Origin: Mesorhizobium sp. DCY119
Lineage (GTDB): Bacteria > Pseudomonadota > Alphaproteobacteria > Rhizobiales > Rhizobiaceae
NCBI RefSeq assembly: GCF_003590645.1
Contig: NZ_CP031834.1
Coordinates: 2,356,501-2,420,500, forward strand
Reading direction: 5' to 3'
DNA length: 64,000 nt
The notes beneath the pieces were generated by a model. The model saw nothing but the letters and a program-made list of their open reading frames with translations, searched no databases and was not told the DNA's origin. Positions 1 through 8,269 of this stretch are shown piece after piece (positions within the stretch are counted from its first letter, which is position 1; every line of letters starts with the position of its first letter). The position numbers were made by a program, and so were the translations under genes.

Positions 1-1
1 A

Positions 2-61
2 AACACCGAAGGCGCGAAGGGTTTTTTCGCCTGGCTCGACGGCATGCTGGATCGTATCTAA
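2..61 (+). CDS. C-terminal end of an oxidoreductase subunit (partial)
   Basis: An open frame runs from the window edge and stops with TAA at 59-61, five bases before the next ATG. The visible 19 residues end in GMLDRI. The following gene is a DmsC-like membrane anchor, and in such operons the preceding gene is usually the ferredoxin-like DmsB subunit, so this is probably its tail. That identity is inferred from position only; the fragment itself carries no cysteine motif. Confidence 0.55.
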   Translation, partial: NTEGAKGFFAWLDGMLDRI

Positions 62-65
62 CCCC

Positions 66-992
66 ATGCATCCGGCTCCCTCGATCATCCTCTTCACGAC
101 CTTGTCCGGCCTCGGCTACGGCCTTGCCGCCGTTCTCGGCCTCGGCTTGCTCGATCCTGCTGCAATCGCGACGAAATTGGCCCATGTGCTGGCGCTGGCC
201 TTGATCGGCGGCGGGCTTCTGTCCTCGACGCTGCATCTCGGCAATCCGCAGCGCGCCTGGCGGGCGCTGTCGCAATGGCGGTCTAGCTGGCTGTCGCGGG
301 AAGGCGTCATGGCGATCCTCACCTTCCTGCCGCTTGTGTTCTCGACGTGGATGGCAATCTTCGAAAACCGCTATCTGCTGCTTCCCGGCCTGCTTGGCAC
401 GGTGCTCTGCCTCGTCACCGTTTATTGCACCGGCATGATCTATGCCTCGCTGAAATCCGTGCAGACCTGGCACACGCCGCTGACGCCGCTCTGCTATCTG
501 CTGTTTGCTGTTGCCGGCGGCTTTGTCCTTGCGGGGTTTCTCGCCTTCTGCGGCAGCGGCGGGACCGTTCTCGTTCCGATCCTGGCTATCGTCTCTCTTA
601 TCGCAGCCTGGGCGGTGAAGGCGCTGTGGCGCGACCACATGAAAAGGCTGGTGCCGCTGTCGACGCCCGAAAGTGCGACCGGTCTGGGCAGTATCGGCCA
701 TGTGCGCCTGTTCGAGCGGCCGCATGTCACCGAAAACTATCTGACGCGGGAAATGGGCTTCAAGGTCGCGCGCAAGCATGCAGGCAAGCTTTGGCTTGTC
801 GCCCTGATTGCGGGCGGATTAATTCCGGCCTTGCTGTTTCTTGGCCTGTTGTTGACTGGTGCGGAAAACGGGCTGTTTCCCGCCTTCATCGCCGCGCTTG
901 CCATTGTGATTCACGCGCTTGGCATGCTGACGGAGCGCTGGCTGTTCTTCGCGGAAGCCCGGCATGCGGTGATGAATTACTACGGCGGTTGA
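66..992 (+). CDS. dmsC: DmsC-like membrane anchor of a DMSO-reductase-family enzyme
   Basis: A 308-residue polytopic protein with about eight hydrophobic segments (for example residues 8-30, 38-55, 84-97, 103-125, 140-163, 170-187, 240-262 and 267-287). Length and pattern fit the DmsC anchor family, which holds the molybdopterin and Fe-S subunits at the cytoplasmic membrane and passes quinol electrons to them. The ATG lies five bases after the stop of the upstream partial gene, so the two are co-transcribed. The catalytic subunit lies outside the window, so the substrate (DMSO, formate or another) cannot be read here. The family assignment is good; the substrate is unknown. Confidence 0.75.
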   Translation: MHPAPSIILFTTLSGLGYGLAAVLGLGLLDPAAIATKLAHVLALALIGGGLLSSTLHLGNPQRAWRALSQWRSSWLSREGVMAILTFLPLVFSTWMAIFENRYLLLPGLLGTVLCLVTVYCTGMIYASLKSVQTWHTPLTPLCYLLFAVAGGFVLAGFLAFCGSGGTVLVPILAIVSLIAAWAVKALWRDHMKRLVPLSTPESATGLGSIGHVRLFERPHVTENYLTREMGFKVARKHAGKLWLVALIAGGLIPALLFLGLLLTGAENGLFPAFIAALAIVIHALGMLTERWLFFAEARHAVMNYYGG

Positions 993-1021
993 AGGTTGCA
1001 GCCGTTGCTTGGCCGGGAGAA

Positions 1022-1204
1022 TTAGCCCGCCGGCCGCAGTTTGCGGCGCTTGTCCAGGGCAGCCAAACGTTTGATCAGCCTCTGGATCGCCAGCTTCTGC
1101 GCGTTGCGCTCAGGGCGGTGCTGCAGACCCCAAGGTGTCCACAGTGCTGCGCCTGCGGTGTTCGATTGGTTCTTTGCGGTCCGTTTGTCCATAGCCATTC
1201 TCAT
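1022..1204 (-). CDS. small basic hypothetical protein
   Basis: An open frame of about 60 residues starting MRMAMDKRTAKNQ, rich in Arg and Lys, ending KRRKLRPAG. Alternative ATGs at 1198 and 1192 would give 58 or 56 residues. It lies in the convergent gap between dmsC and lpxXL where no other gene is possible. I recognise no domain. The composition could be that of a nucleic-acid-binding peptide or of chance GC-rich sequence; no strong ribosome binding site is visible. Confidence 0.3.
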   Translation of the reverse strand: MRMAMDKRTAKNQSNTAGAALWTPWGLQHRPERNAQKLAIQRLIKRLAALDKRRKLRPAG

Positions 1205-1259
1205 TATCACGAAATATGAACGGCTGAAATCGGACTTTGTTACGACCAGAAAACCTCTA

Positions 1260-2240
1260 TCACGCCGATGTGTTTGGCGTTTGGGCAGGTGCCTGCTTGC
1301 GACCGCGTCCACGCTTCTTTTTCGACAGCACCCAGCGCTTGTGGAACCACATCCACTGACCCGGATCCTCGCGCACCCAGCGCTCGACGAGATCGTTGAC
1401 GAGTTGGGCCGTGGCGGTCAGATCGACCGAGCCGTCGGCTTCGCGCGGCAGTTCGAGCTTGTTCTCGATCACCAGTCTGAACCGGTTGTTCGGCAGGCGG
1501 ATGCAGCGGGCAGGGTAGACGTCGCAATCATATTGCCGGGCAAGTTTCGACAGAAGCGGGCTAGTCTCGCACTCGCGACCGAAAAACGTCGTGCGCAGGC
1601 CACGCATGAATTTCTGGTCGACGAGCACGCCGATGGTGCCGTTGTTTTCCAGGATGCGGGCCAGCGTGAAAGACGCGCCCGTCTTGGAGGCGAGCAGGTC
1701 GCCCATGGTCGAGCGGCGCGTCGAGAGGATGTAGTCGGCGATGTAGGGATTGTTGGGCGGCCGAAACAGTGCCGTTACCTTCATGCCGAAGGTAGCACCC
1801 GCGATCGGCAGCAGTTCGAAATTGCCGAGGTGGCCGGTGAACAGGATATGCGGTTTCTGTTCCGCCGCGATGTGCTCGAAGATGCGCTCGCCCTGCACTT
1901 CGACGCGGCCGGGTTGCGTGGCTTTCGGATCGTAGTCGAAGAGCTGGTCGAGGAAGATGTATTCCGCCGCCAGCCGGGCCATGTTGCCCCACATGTCGAG
2001 CGCGATGGAGCGGATTTCGTCTTCGCTCTTTTCCGGAAAAGCCTGGCGCAGATTGTTAAGCGCTACCTGATGACGCCCGACCAGCGGGCCGACACGGCGG
2101 CCGGCGCGGTCGGCGAAGTTCAGTGCCTTGTCGGTGGGCAGCAGGCGCAACATGGATAGCAGCGCCTTCGCAAGCTGCGCAACCAGCCAGTAGTTGGCCA
2201 TCTTGAGCCGCTGCGACAGGCGGTAGAGGAAGGCTTTCAC
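1260..2240 (-). CDS. lpxXL: LpxXL, acyltransferase adding the very-long-chain fatty acid to lipid A
   Basis: A 326-residue LpxL/HtrB-family acyltransferase. The family HX4E signature is visible as GHLGNFE (about residues 136-142). An Asn/Pro-rich substrate-site stretch (RPPNNPYI) follows. In Rhizobiales this gene moves the 27-hydroxyoctacosanoyl group from AcpXL to lipid A at the inner membrane. It is last in a same-strand cluster with acpXL, two ketosynthase genes and an adh-like gene, and that context is the main argument for LpxXL over an ordinary LpxL. Translation starts at GTG, 33 bases after the stop of the dehydrogenase gene. The C-terminus is very basic (KKKRGRGRKQ). Confidence 0.88.
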   Translation of the reverse strand: MKAFLYRLSQRLKMANYWLVAQLAKALLSMLRLLPTDKALNFADRAGRRVGPLVGRHQVALNNLRQAFPEKSEDEIRSIALDMWGNMARLAAEYIFLDQLFDYDPKATQPGRVEVQGERIFEHIAAEQKPHILFTGHLGNFELLPIAGATFGMKVTALFRPPNNPYIADYILSTRRSTMGDLLASKTGASFTLARILENNGTIGVLVDQKFMRGLRTTFFGRECETSPLLSKLARQYDCDVYPARCIRLPNNRFRLVIENKLELPREADGSVDLTATAQLVNDLVERWVREDPGQWMWFHKRWVLSKKKRGRGRKQAPAQTPNTSA

Positions 2241-2273
2241 GGTCTCACCGGGCCTGTAGCTTGAGTAACTGCA

Positions 2274-3302
2274 TCAATTGACGCGCAGGATGATCTTGCC
2301 GAACACGTCGCGGCCTTCCATGCGCTTCAACGCGGCGTCGATGGAATCGAAGTCGACCTCCGTGTCGATCACAGGCGCGACCAGACCGGCGGCCATCTTC
2401 TGCATCGCGTCGGCCATGTTTTCCATGCGGCAGCCGAAGGAGCCGAGCAGTTTCAGCTGCTGCTGGAACAGCATCATCAGGTTGATCTCGGTCGAAACGC
2501 CCGAGGTAGAGCCGCAGGTGACGAGGCGGCCGCCGCGCTTCAGGCTGAACATCGAACCGGCCCAGGTGTCCTTGCCGACATGTTCGAAGACGACATCGAC
2601 GCCCTTCTTCTTCGTCAGCTTGCGCACGACGCCCTCAAAACGGTCCTCGCGGTAATTGATGACGTGGTCGGCGCCGAGCGCCTTGGCCTTTTCGATCTTG
2701 TCGTTGGAGCCGACGGTGGTGATGACCGTGCAGCCCATCTTCTTGGCAAGCTGGATCGCGGCGGAGCCAATGCCAGAGCCGCCTGCATGGACGAGTATCG
2801 TCTCGCCGGGCTGGAGCTTGGCGTTGTCGAACAGCATGTGCTCGACCGTGCCGAAAGTGACAGGCGCGACAGCCGCGCCGATATCGCTGACGCCGGGAGG
2901 GGCAGGGACCAGCAGGCGCGCCGGCAGGTTGATCTTCTCCTGGGCAAAGCCGTCGAGATGGAAGCCATGCACGCCGGAAACGTGCTCGCAGAGATTGTCG
3001 CGGCCTTCGCGGCAGGGGCGGCAGAGGCCGCAGGTGCGCGCGCCATAGATCGAGACGAGCTGCCCTGGTGCAAGGTTCGAAACGCCGGGGCCGACGGCCT
3101 CGACTTCGCCGGACGCTTCCGCGCCGACGACCAGCGGCAGCTTGCGCTTGGCAAATGCCATGCCGCGCCAGCCCCAGACATCGATGTGGTTGAGCGCCAC
3201 GGCCTTGATGCGCAGCGTGACCTCACCGAGCGCCGGTGCCGGCGGCTCCGGAAGGTCAACCGTTTCGAGGCGGCGGTCTTCGATGAGTTGCAGTGCGCGC
3301 AT
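2274..3302 (-). CDS. zinc-binding alcohol dehydrogenase family protein of the lipid A cluster (adh2XL-like)
   Basis: A 342-residue medium-chain dehydrogenase. The GroES-like N-terminal half carries the structural-zinc cysteines (CGLCRPCREGRDNLC, about residues 91-105). The Rossmann half has the NADP loop HAGGSGIGSAAIQLA. The catalytic-zinc Cys near residue 40 is replaced (VVGAEASGEV follows LPL), so it may act like a quinone-oxidoreductase or enoyl-reductase type enzyme. The gene sits between fabF1XL and lpxXL, where rhizobia carry adh2XL. An enoyl or keto reduction during acyl-chain elongation is plausible but inferred. It is separated from fabF1XL by a 213-base gap with an inverted repeat. 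Confidence 0.8.
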   Translation of the reverse strand: MRALQLIEDRRLETVDLPEPPAPALGEVTLRIKAVALNHIDVWGWRGMAFAKRKLPLVVGAEASGEVEAVGPGVSNLAPGQLVSIYGARTCGLCRPCREGRDNLCEHVSGVHGFHLDGFAQEKINLPARLLVPAPPGVSDIGAAVAPVTFGTVEHMLFDNAKLQPGETILVHAGGSGIGSAAIQLAKKMGCTVITTVGSNDKIEKAKALGADHVINYREDRFEGVVRKLTKKKGVDVVFEHVGKDTWAGSMFSLKRGGRLVTCGSTSGVSTEINLMMLFQQQLKLLGSFGCRMENMADAMQKMAAGLVAPVIDTEVDFDSIDAALKRMEGRDVFGKIILRVN

Positions 3303-3327
3303 ATGTTTCCGGGGTCCGATCTAGAAC

Positions 3328-3486
3328 GGTGCGTCCTTCGAGGCTCGCTTCGCTCGCACCTCAGGATGAGGGAGGTTGTGCGATTCACCTGACCTCTTGA
3401 ACGCCTGCGCGTCAGAACTCGGGTGAAGCATGGCGCCAACGTCCTCATCCTGAGGTGCGAGCGAAGCGAGCCTCGAAGGACGCACC
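3328..3486. repeat. 44-bp perfect inverted repeat pair (3328-3371 and 3443-3486)
   Basis: The sequence at 3328-3371 is the exact reverse complement of 3443-3486; the 71-base spacer holds no gene. The core reads CGAGCGAAGCGAGCCTCG on the second copy. This sequence is a dispersed intergenic repeat of rhizobial genomes. It lies between fabF1XL and the adh-like gene, and as RNA could form a long hairpin that separates transcription of the two halves of the lipid A cluster. Confidence 0.85.
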
Positions 3487-3515
3487 AAAATGCCGAAAGA
3501 TGTCGATGGCCGCTA

Positions 3516-4787
3516 CTAGACCGGTTCCCGCGCCATGACAAGGCAGGTGTTCTGGCCGCCGAAGCCGAAGGAATTGGAAAGCACGGTGGCGACCTCGGCG
3601 TCGCGCTTCTTGTTCGGCACCACGTCCAGTTCGATCGCCGGGTCGGGATTGTCGTAATTGATCGTCGGCGGGATGACGCCTTCGCGCATCGTCAGCAGTG
3701 AAAATGCCGCCTCGATGGCGCCGGCGGCAGACAGCGTATGGCCGATCATCGACTTGTTGGACGAGATCGGCGTGGTGCGCATGCGCTCGCCGAACACGGT
3801 CGACAGCGACAGGTGCTCCATCTTGTCGTTTTCCGGCGTCGAGGTGCCGTGCGCATTGACATAGGAAATGCCGTTTTCGCCAAGCCCGGCATCGGAAAGT
3901 GCTGCCTTGACCGCACCGATCGCCGGCGAGCCGTCGGGCTTGGAGCGGGTGCGATGGAAGTCGTCGGCCTTTTCGCCGCAGCCCTGCAAAATGCCGAGCA
4001 CGGTCGCGCCGCGCGCCAGCGCGCTTTCGAGCGATTCGAGCACGAGGGCGGCCGAACCTTCGGCGATGACGAAGCCGTCGCGGTCCTTGGAGAAGGGTTT
4101 CGAGGCCTTTTCGGGAATGTCGTTATGCGTCGACAGGGCCGAGAGCAGCGAGAATCGGATCAGCGCTTCCGCTGTAACCGAGCCGTCCGCGCCGATCGAC
4201 AGCGCGCGGTCGCATTCGCCGCGCCGGATCGCCTCGACGCCGAGCTGGATCGCGGTCGCGCCCGAGGCGCAGGCAGTCGACAGCGTGATTGGCAGGCCGC
4301 GCGTGCCGAACTCGTCGGCGAGGCGGGCGGCGATCGAGCCGAATTGCGAGGTCTCGAAAGTATCGAGCGTCGGCAGGTTGCGGGCAACCGTCAGCAGGCG
4401 GTCGGAGGCGCTGCCGTCCTTGCCGGTGTTGTAGAGCGAGAAGCGCTCGCGCCAGTCGAGCTCGACCGGCGGGGAGGCGAGGAACAGCGGGCCGCCGAAA
4501 TCATCGGGGTCGAGGCCTGATTCCGCGATCGCCTCGCGGCCGGCGGTCTCGGCCAGCTCATAGGTCAGGGCGCTGGCGCCCTTGTCGCTCGACGGCAGGA
4601 AGTCGACCGTGCCGGCGATGCGCGTGTTGAGATGATCGATGGGAAACCGCGTGATCGGATGAATGCCCGAGCGGCCGGAGGTCAGTGCTGCCCAATTGTC
4701 GGCCTTGCCGACGCCGAGCGAGGTGACAACGCCAATGCCGGTTACGGCGACGATCGGCCTGCCGAGATGGTCGTTGTATTTAGCCAT
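3516..4787 (-). CDS. fabF1XL: beta-ketoacyl-ACP synthase, catalytically complete partner (FabF1XL)
   Basis: A 423-residue KAS II-type condensing enzyme of the cluster that builds the C28 hydroxy fatty acid on AcpXL. All three catalytic residues are present: Cys173 in STACASGA, His313 in NAHGTSTP and His350 in KSMIGHTL. The C-terminal glycine loop NSFGFGGQN is also there. The ATG at 4787 (MAKYNDHLG) is preferred over an upstream in-frame TTG at 4808 that would overlap the preceding gene. Only 17 bases separate it from fabF2XL, consistent with a translated pair. The known family role is two-carbon elongation of very long acyl chains. Confidence 0.9.
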   Translation of the reverse strand: MAKYNDHLGRPIVAVTGIGVVTSLGVGKADNWAALTSGRSGIHPITRFPIDHLNTRIAGTVDFLPSSDKGASALTYELAETAGREAIAESGLDPDDFGGPLFLASPPVELDWRERFSLYNTGKDGSASDRLLTVARNLPTLDTFETSQFGSIAARLADEFGTRGLPITLSTACASGATAIQLGVEAIRRGECDRALSIGADGSVTAEALIRFSLLSALSTHNDIPEKASKPFSKDRDGFVIAEGSAALVLESLESALARGATVLGILQGCGEKADDFHRTRSKPDGSPAIGAVKAALSDAGLGENGISYVNAHGTSTPENDKMEHLSLSTVFGERMRTTPISSNKSMIGHTLSAAGAIEAAFSLLTMREGVIPPTINYDNPDPAIELDVVPNKKRDAEVATVLSNSFGFGGQNTCLVMAREPV

Positions 4788-4804
4788 GTCCGTTTCCCGG
4801 CGGT

Positions 4805-5995
4805 TCAATCAGCAGCGGCGACGAGCGCCATGCCCTCGAAATAGTGATAGCCGACCGCCGTTGCCAGAACGGTGTGCGGAATTCCTTCGAAAGGTTTTTC
4901 CACCGTCGCGTCAAAGGCCGGATAGCCGGCCTTGCGGTCGATGGCGAGTGCTGCCAGCGCGACGGCGAAAGGAAACTGTGCTTCCTTCATGTGGCCCGTA
5001 AGCGTCCCGAAGGCACGCGCTGCGAGGGCGGCATTCTTTTCGAATGCGGCTTTCTCGGCCTTTGTCGCGGCATGCGCGCCGGATGCGCCCGACATGGTCA
5101 GCAACGGACCGTCCAGAAGGGCGGTCTTCTCAAGCATCGCGCTGACGACCTCTGCGAGGTCTTCCTTGCGGCGCCGGGCACGGCCGGAAATCACTGGCCC
5201 GAGCTGGGCGTAGATGTGACGTCCGCGCGCCTTGGCGTGTTCGCGTGATTCGAGCACCAGGAAGGCAGCACCCGATCCGCTGACGACGCCGCCGCCTTCC
5301 GAGCCATCGCGCTGCCATACGGGCTTCCAAGGGCCGCGGTGCAGATAGCCGCCGAGTTCGTAGCCCAGCAGCATGTCGGAATGCTCGGTCTGGAATGCGC
5401 CGCCGACCAGCATATGGGTCGACTGGCCCGAACGGATGCGCGCCGCAGCCGTTTCCACGGCCGAGACCCCAGCACCTTCCTCGCCCATGAAGGTGCGGGA
5501 CGAGCCGGTCACCTTGTGGACGATGGAGATGTTGCCGGCGAGCAGATTGGAAAGCTGCGCCAGGAACAGCGTTGGGCGCAGTTCGGTCGTCAGTTTCTCG
5601 TTGAGCAGCACGTCGCGGTCGTTGCGGCTTTCGGAAGCGGCGAGGATGGCGTTGTCGACCGTTTCGTCGCGTTCGCCGCCGCCGGCAGCCACCACCATGT
5701 CCATGGTCGCGCAGAGCGCTTCGTCAGCCTTGATGCCAGCATCGTCCAGCGCAAGGCCGGCCGTATAGGTGCCGAGCCGCTGCCAGGTTTCCATCTGGCG
5801 CTGGTCGCCGCGCTTGGCGATCTGCAGGCCCCAGTCGATCTCGGGCAGGGGGTGGATGGAGTAGGGCGCATAGCGTGACGAATCGACGACCGGCTCAGCG
5901 CCGGCTGCGGTCAATTTCTGCCAATGCGCATCGGTGCCTTCGCCAAGCGAAGAGACAAGGCCGATACCGGTGATGACGACGTCGTGTGCGCTCAT
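4805..5995 (-). CDS. fabF2XL: ketosynthase-like protein lacking the catalytic cysteine (FabF2XL)
   Basis: A 396-residue protein with the thiolase/KAS fold: it starts VVITGIGLVSSLGEG and has the internal SGSGAAFLVLESREHAKARG block. Where KAS II enzymes have T-A-C-A-S-G, this one reads TFMGEEG (about residues 168-174), so no nucleophilic Cys is present. The HGTST histidine is also lost (SGASGAH, about 302-308), while a GH corresponding to the third catalytic residue remains (TGHMKEAQ, His335). It therefore resembles a chain-length-factor type subunit and probably pairs with FabF1XL encoded next to it. In rhizobia the gene at this position is called fabF2XL. Confidence 0.85.
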   Translation of the reverse strand: MSAHDVVITGIGLVSSLGEGTDAHWQKLTAAGAEPVVDSSRYAPYSIHPLPEIDWGLQIAKRGDQRQMETWQRLGTYTAGLALDDAGIKADEALCATMDMVVAAGGGERDETVDNAILAASESRNDRDVLLNEKLTTELRPTLFLAQLSNLLAGNISIVHKVTGSSRTFMGEEGAGVSAVETAAARIRSGQSTHMLVGGAFQTEHSDMLLGYELGGYLHRGPWKPVWQRDGSEGGGVVSGSGAAFLVLESREHAKARGRHIYAQLGPVISGRARRRKEDLAEVVSAMLEKTALLDGPLLTMSGASGAHAATKAEKAAFEKNAALAARAFGTLTGHMKEAQFPFAVALAALAIDRKAGYPAFDATVEKPFEGIPHTVLATAVGYHYFEGMALVAAAD

Positions 5996-6038
5996 GGGCG
6001 GTTGTTGTCGGTCGGGCGGCCTGTCCCCGTCAAGGGGG

Positions 6039-6323
6039 TCAGACTGCTGCCTTTGCCGCGACGAGGCCGTCGATCTTGGCGCAGAGGTTCTTCATCAGGA
6101 AATATTCGTCGGTGGATGCCTTGCCGTCATTGACGTCCTGCGTCCACTTTTCCAGCGGCACCTTGATGCCGAATTCCTTGTCGATCGCAAACACGATGTC
6201 GAGGAAATCAAGGCTGTCGATGCCGAGATCGTCGATCGTGTGGCTTTCCGGGGTGATGGTGTCGATGTCGATCTCGCTCGTGTCGGCGATGATCTTGGCA
6301 ACTTTCTCGAATGTCGTGGACAC
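6039..6323 (-). CDS. acpXL: AcpXL, acyl carrier protein for very-long-chain fatty acids
   Basis: A 94-residue acyl carrier protein with the phosphopantetheine site [10 protein letters not shown] (Ser37). It is longer than housekeeping AcpP, with the C-terminal [14 protein letters not shown] tail typical of rhizobial AcpXL. Translation starts at GTG 6323 preceded by GAAGGAAAAGCC; longer in-frame starts upstream would add residues absent from the family. It carries the growing C28 chain for LpxXL. First gene of the cluster, followed after 43 bases by fabF2XL. The fabZXL dehydratase gene that often lies between acpXL and fabF2XL is absent here. Confidence 0.95.
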   Translation of the reverse strand: MSTTFEKVAKIIADTSEIDIDTITPESHTIDDLGIDSLDFLDIVFAIDKEFGIKVPLEKWTQDVNDGKASTDEYFLMKNLCAKIDGLVAAKAAV

Positions 6324-6459
6324 GGCTTTTCCTTCAAGTGCGGGCGGATTCCATCCGCGCATGTTTGTTCGGCTCTCTAATCCGTTTTTCCGGGCAGGAA
6401 AAGACCAAATCGGCCTTTGCCGGCTAGGCGCAGGGGAAGCACGGGCAATTCCCATGCCA

Positions 6460-7014
6460 TCAATTGAAGACGATTCGCCCCAGAATATGCAGCCCCTCAC
6501 CCTCCGGGCGCACGATTACGGCTTCGCCTTCTCGCGCCGGGCCGCCGGTAAGTGCGGTGATATTTTCCAGATGTGTGACGAGAATAAGGTTTCCAGAGCC
6601 GCTGTATGAGCGGATTTCCTGCATGACCGCATCGTCCTGGGCCTTCAGCGTCGAGCCGTCCGGGGCAGGCCGGTCGAGCGGCGCGAAAGGCTCGACGATC
6701 CGGTCGCCGAATGCCAGGCGGGCGGTTTCGAGCGCGTTGCAGTAGCGGCTGGACAATACGCGGTCGGTGGTGTCGGCACGGGCTGCGAAAAGCGCGCCGA
6801 TCTTGCGTGCCTGCTGTTTGCCGCGGTCCGACAGATTGCGCTGCGTGCCGCATTTCTCGATATCGAAATTGGTCGGCTCGCCGGTTCCGGGCGTCATCGC
6901 GTGGCGCAGAAGCACGACATGGCCGCCGTCGCGCAGCAGGGCCCAGCCCGCTTCCGTGGCTTGTGCCGGCGATAGCGAAAACAATAAAAACAAGGCGATG
7001 ACGAATTTCTGCAT
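6460..7014 (-). CDS. exported histidine phosphatase family protein
   Basis: A 184-residue protein with a signal peptide ([19 protein letters not shown]) followed by a phosphoglycerate-mutase-like domain. The phosphohistidine motif reads [12 protein letters not shown] rather than the usual RHG. A second catalytic His lies in [11 protein letters not shown], and the [11 protein letters not shown] block with the following arginines is as expected. The start at 7014 is chosen because it begins the signal peptide; an upstream ATG would add 19 residues before it. Same strand as acpXL but separated by 136 bases, so probably its own unit. The substrate is unknown. Confidence 0.82.
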   Translation of the reverse strand: MQKFVIALFLLFSLSPAQATEAGWALLRDGGHVVLLRHAMTPGTGEPTNFDIEKCGTQRNLSDRGKQQARKIGALFAARADTTDRVLSSRYCNALETARLAFGDRIVEPFAPLDRPAPDGSTLKAQDDAVMQEIRSYSGSGNLILVTHLENITALTGGPAREGEAVIVRPEGEGLHILGRIVFN

Positions 7015-7130
7015 GCGTAACCCTAACCCCACAAGAGGGATATAGGGATGCGAAACCGTCATGAAAGGCAAGCCGGGCGAGATGTCGGTGGCGATTGCGC
7101 TAAAGCCTTCGCTCGCCTATCAGGGAGAAA

Positions 7131-8078
7131 ATGTCTCCCCTCGTCGAAACCGTCCTTTTCGTATTCGGTCTTGTGACGCTTGGCTATCTCGCCGGGCTGA
7201 CCGGCTATTTGAAGGCGGATGTGGGCGACGCGCTTTCGCAGTTCGCGGTCGGGGTCGCTCTGCCGGTGCTGTTGTTCCGCACGATGGTGAGCGCCGATTT
7301 CCACGGCTCGGCACCGTGGGCGCTTTGGGCGACCTATTTCACCGCGGTTGCGGTGACATGGACCGCCGGGCATCTCGCGATGACGAGAATCTTCGGGCGG
7401 GATTCGCAGGCGGGTGTCGTGGGTGGCGTTGCTGCCTCGTTTTCCAATGTGCTCCTGCTTGGATTTCCCTTCATGCTCGGCGTCTTCGGGCATCAAGGGG
7501 TCGAGATATTGTCGCTGATCATCTCGGTGCATCTGCCGACCATGCTGGCCGCCTCGATCATCTTGTTCGAGATTTTCGGCGGCAGGAAGAACGGCGTCCA
7601 TCCGCTGCACATTGCCCGCGACTTTCTGCGCCGTCTTTACAAGAACTCGCTGATCATCGGCATTTTTGCAGGCGTGCTCTGGCGTCTCACCGGCCTGCCG
7701 CTGCCGGGACTGGCCATCCGGCTTGTCGACGCGCTTGCAGATGTTGCCGGACCGCTGGCGCTTTTTGCGATGGGTCTTGGCCTGCGCAGATTCGGCATTT
7801 CGGGGAATGTCCGGCCGGCCCTGGTTCATTCCACGCTTAAGCTGTTCCTGATGCCGGCGGCGGCACTCGGGGCGGCATGGCTGTTCGGCCTTCCGCCGAT
7901 GTCGGCCAAGGTCGCGGTGGCCGCAGCCTCGTTGCCGGCGGGCGTCAATTCCTATCTCATTGCCACGCAGTTTGGCACCGGGCAGGCGCTTGCCTCGAAC
8001 CAGATGACGATCGCCACCGCCTGCGCCGTCGTTACAACGGCGCTGTGGCTGACGATTGCCCAGATGGTCTTCGGATAG
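7131..8078 (+). CDS. AEC-family (auxin efflux carrier type) transporter
   Basis: A 315-residue integral membrane protein with about ten hydrophobic helices and a central break near residues 150-165, the layout of the AEC family (Mem_trans domain). Characteristic pieces are GVALPVLLFRTM in helix 2, SFSNVLLLGFPFMLG, and the C-terminal SLPAGVNSYLIATQFG block. Bacterial members move organic acids such as malonate or malate rather than auxin; the substrate here cannot be read from sequence. Divergent from the histidine phosphatase gene. No obvious operon partner; gabD follows after 191 bases. Confidence 0.85.
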   Translation: MSPLVETVLFVFGLVTLGYLAGLTGYLKADVGDALSQFAVGVALPVLLFRTMVSADFHGSAPWALWATYFTAVAVTWTAGHLAMTRIFGRDSQAGVVGGVAASFSNVLLLGFPFMLGVFGHQGVEILSLIISVHLPTMLAASIILFEIFGGRKNGVHPLHIARDFLRRLYKNSLIIGIFAGVLWRLTGLPLPGLAIRLVDALADVAGPLALFAMGLGLRRFGISGNVRPALVHSTLKLFLMPAAALGAAWLFGLPPMSAKVAVAAASLPAGVNSYLIATQFGTGQALASNQMTIATACAVVTTALWLTIAQMVFG

Positions 8079-8269
8079 CGCTGGACCAGTCCGTCCATGG
8101 ATCAAGGCGATTGATCCAACAGCACTCCCTAAGGTAAGAGGTGGCGCGATCGTCGATCGAGCCTATATTCAAGGCCAGACACGACGGCCCGCCGGGCGCT
8201 TCGTTCGTCCGGTTCATCGAATTCCAGAGGATCAGCGTGCTCTGACGCGCTGCACGAGAGGCGAGAACG

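Noticed and set aside
4788-4808. TTG start of fabF1XL overlapping fabF2XL
   Set aside because: The seven added residues are not typical of the family and a normal ATG with correct domain edge follows at 4787.
7059-8105. A 348-residue open frame antisense to the AEC transporter gene
   Set aside because: Its product is charged low-complexity sequence (Arg, Gln, Asp) with no domain; it mirrors the codon bias of the real transmembrane gene on the other strand.
8079-8269. Possible small gene between the AEC transporter and gabD
   Set aside because: Frames crossing the 191-base gap run into one or both neighbours and show no ribosome binding site or domain; I see only the promoter region of gabD.
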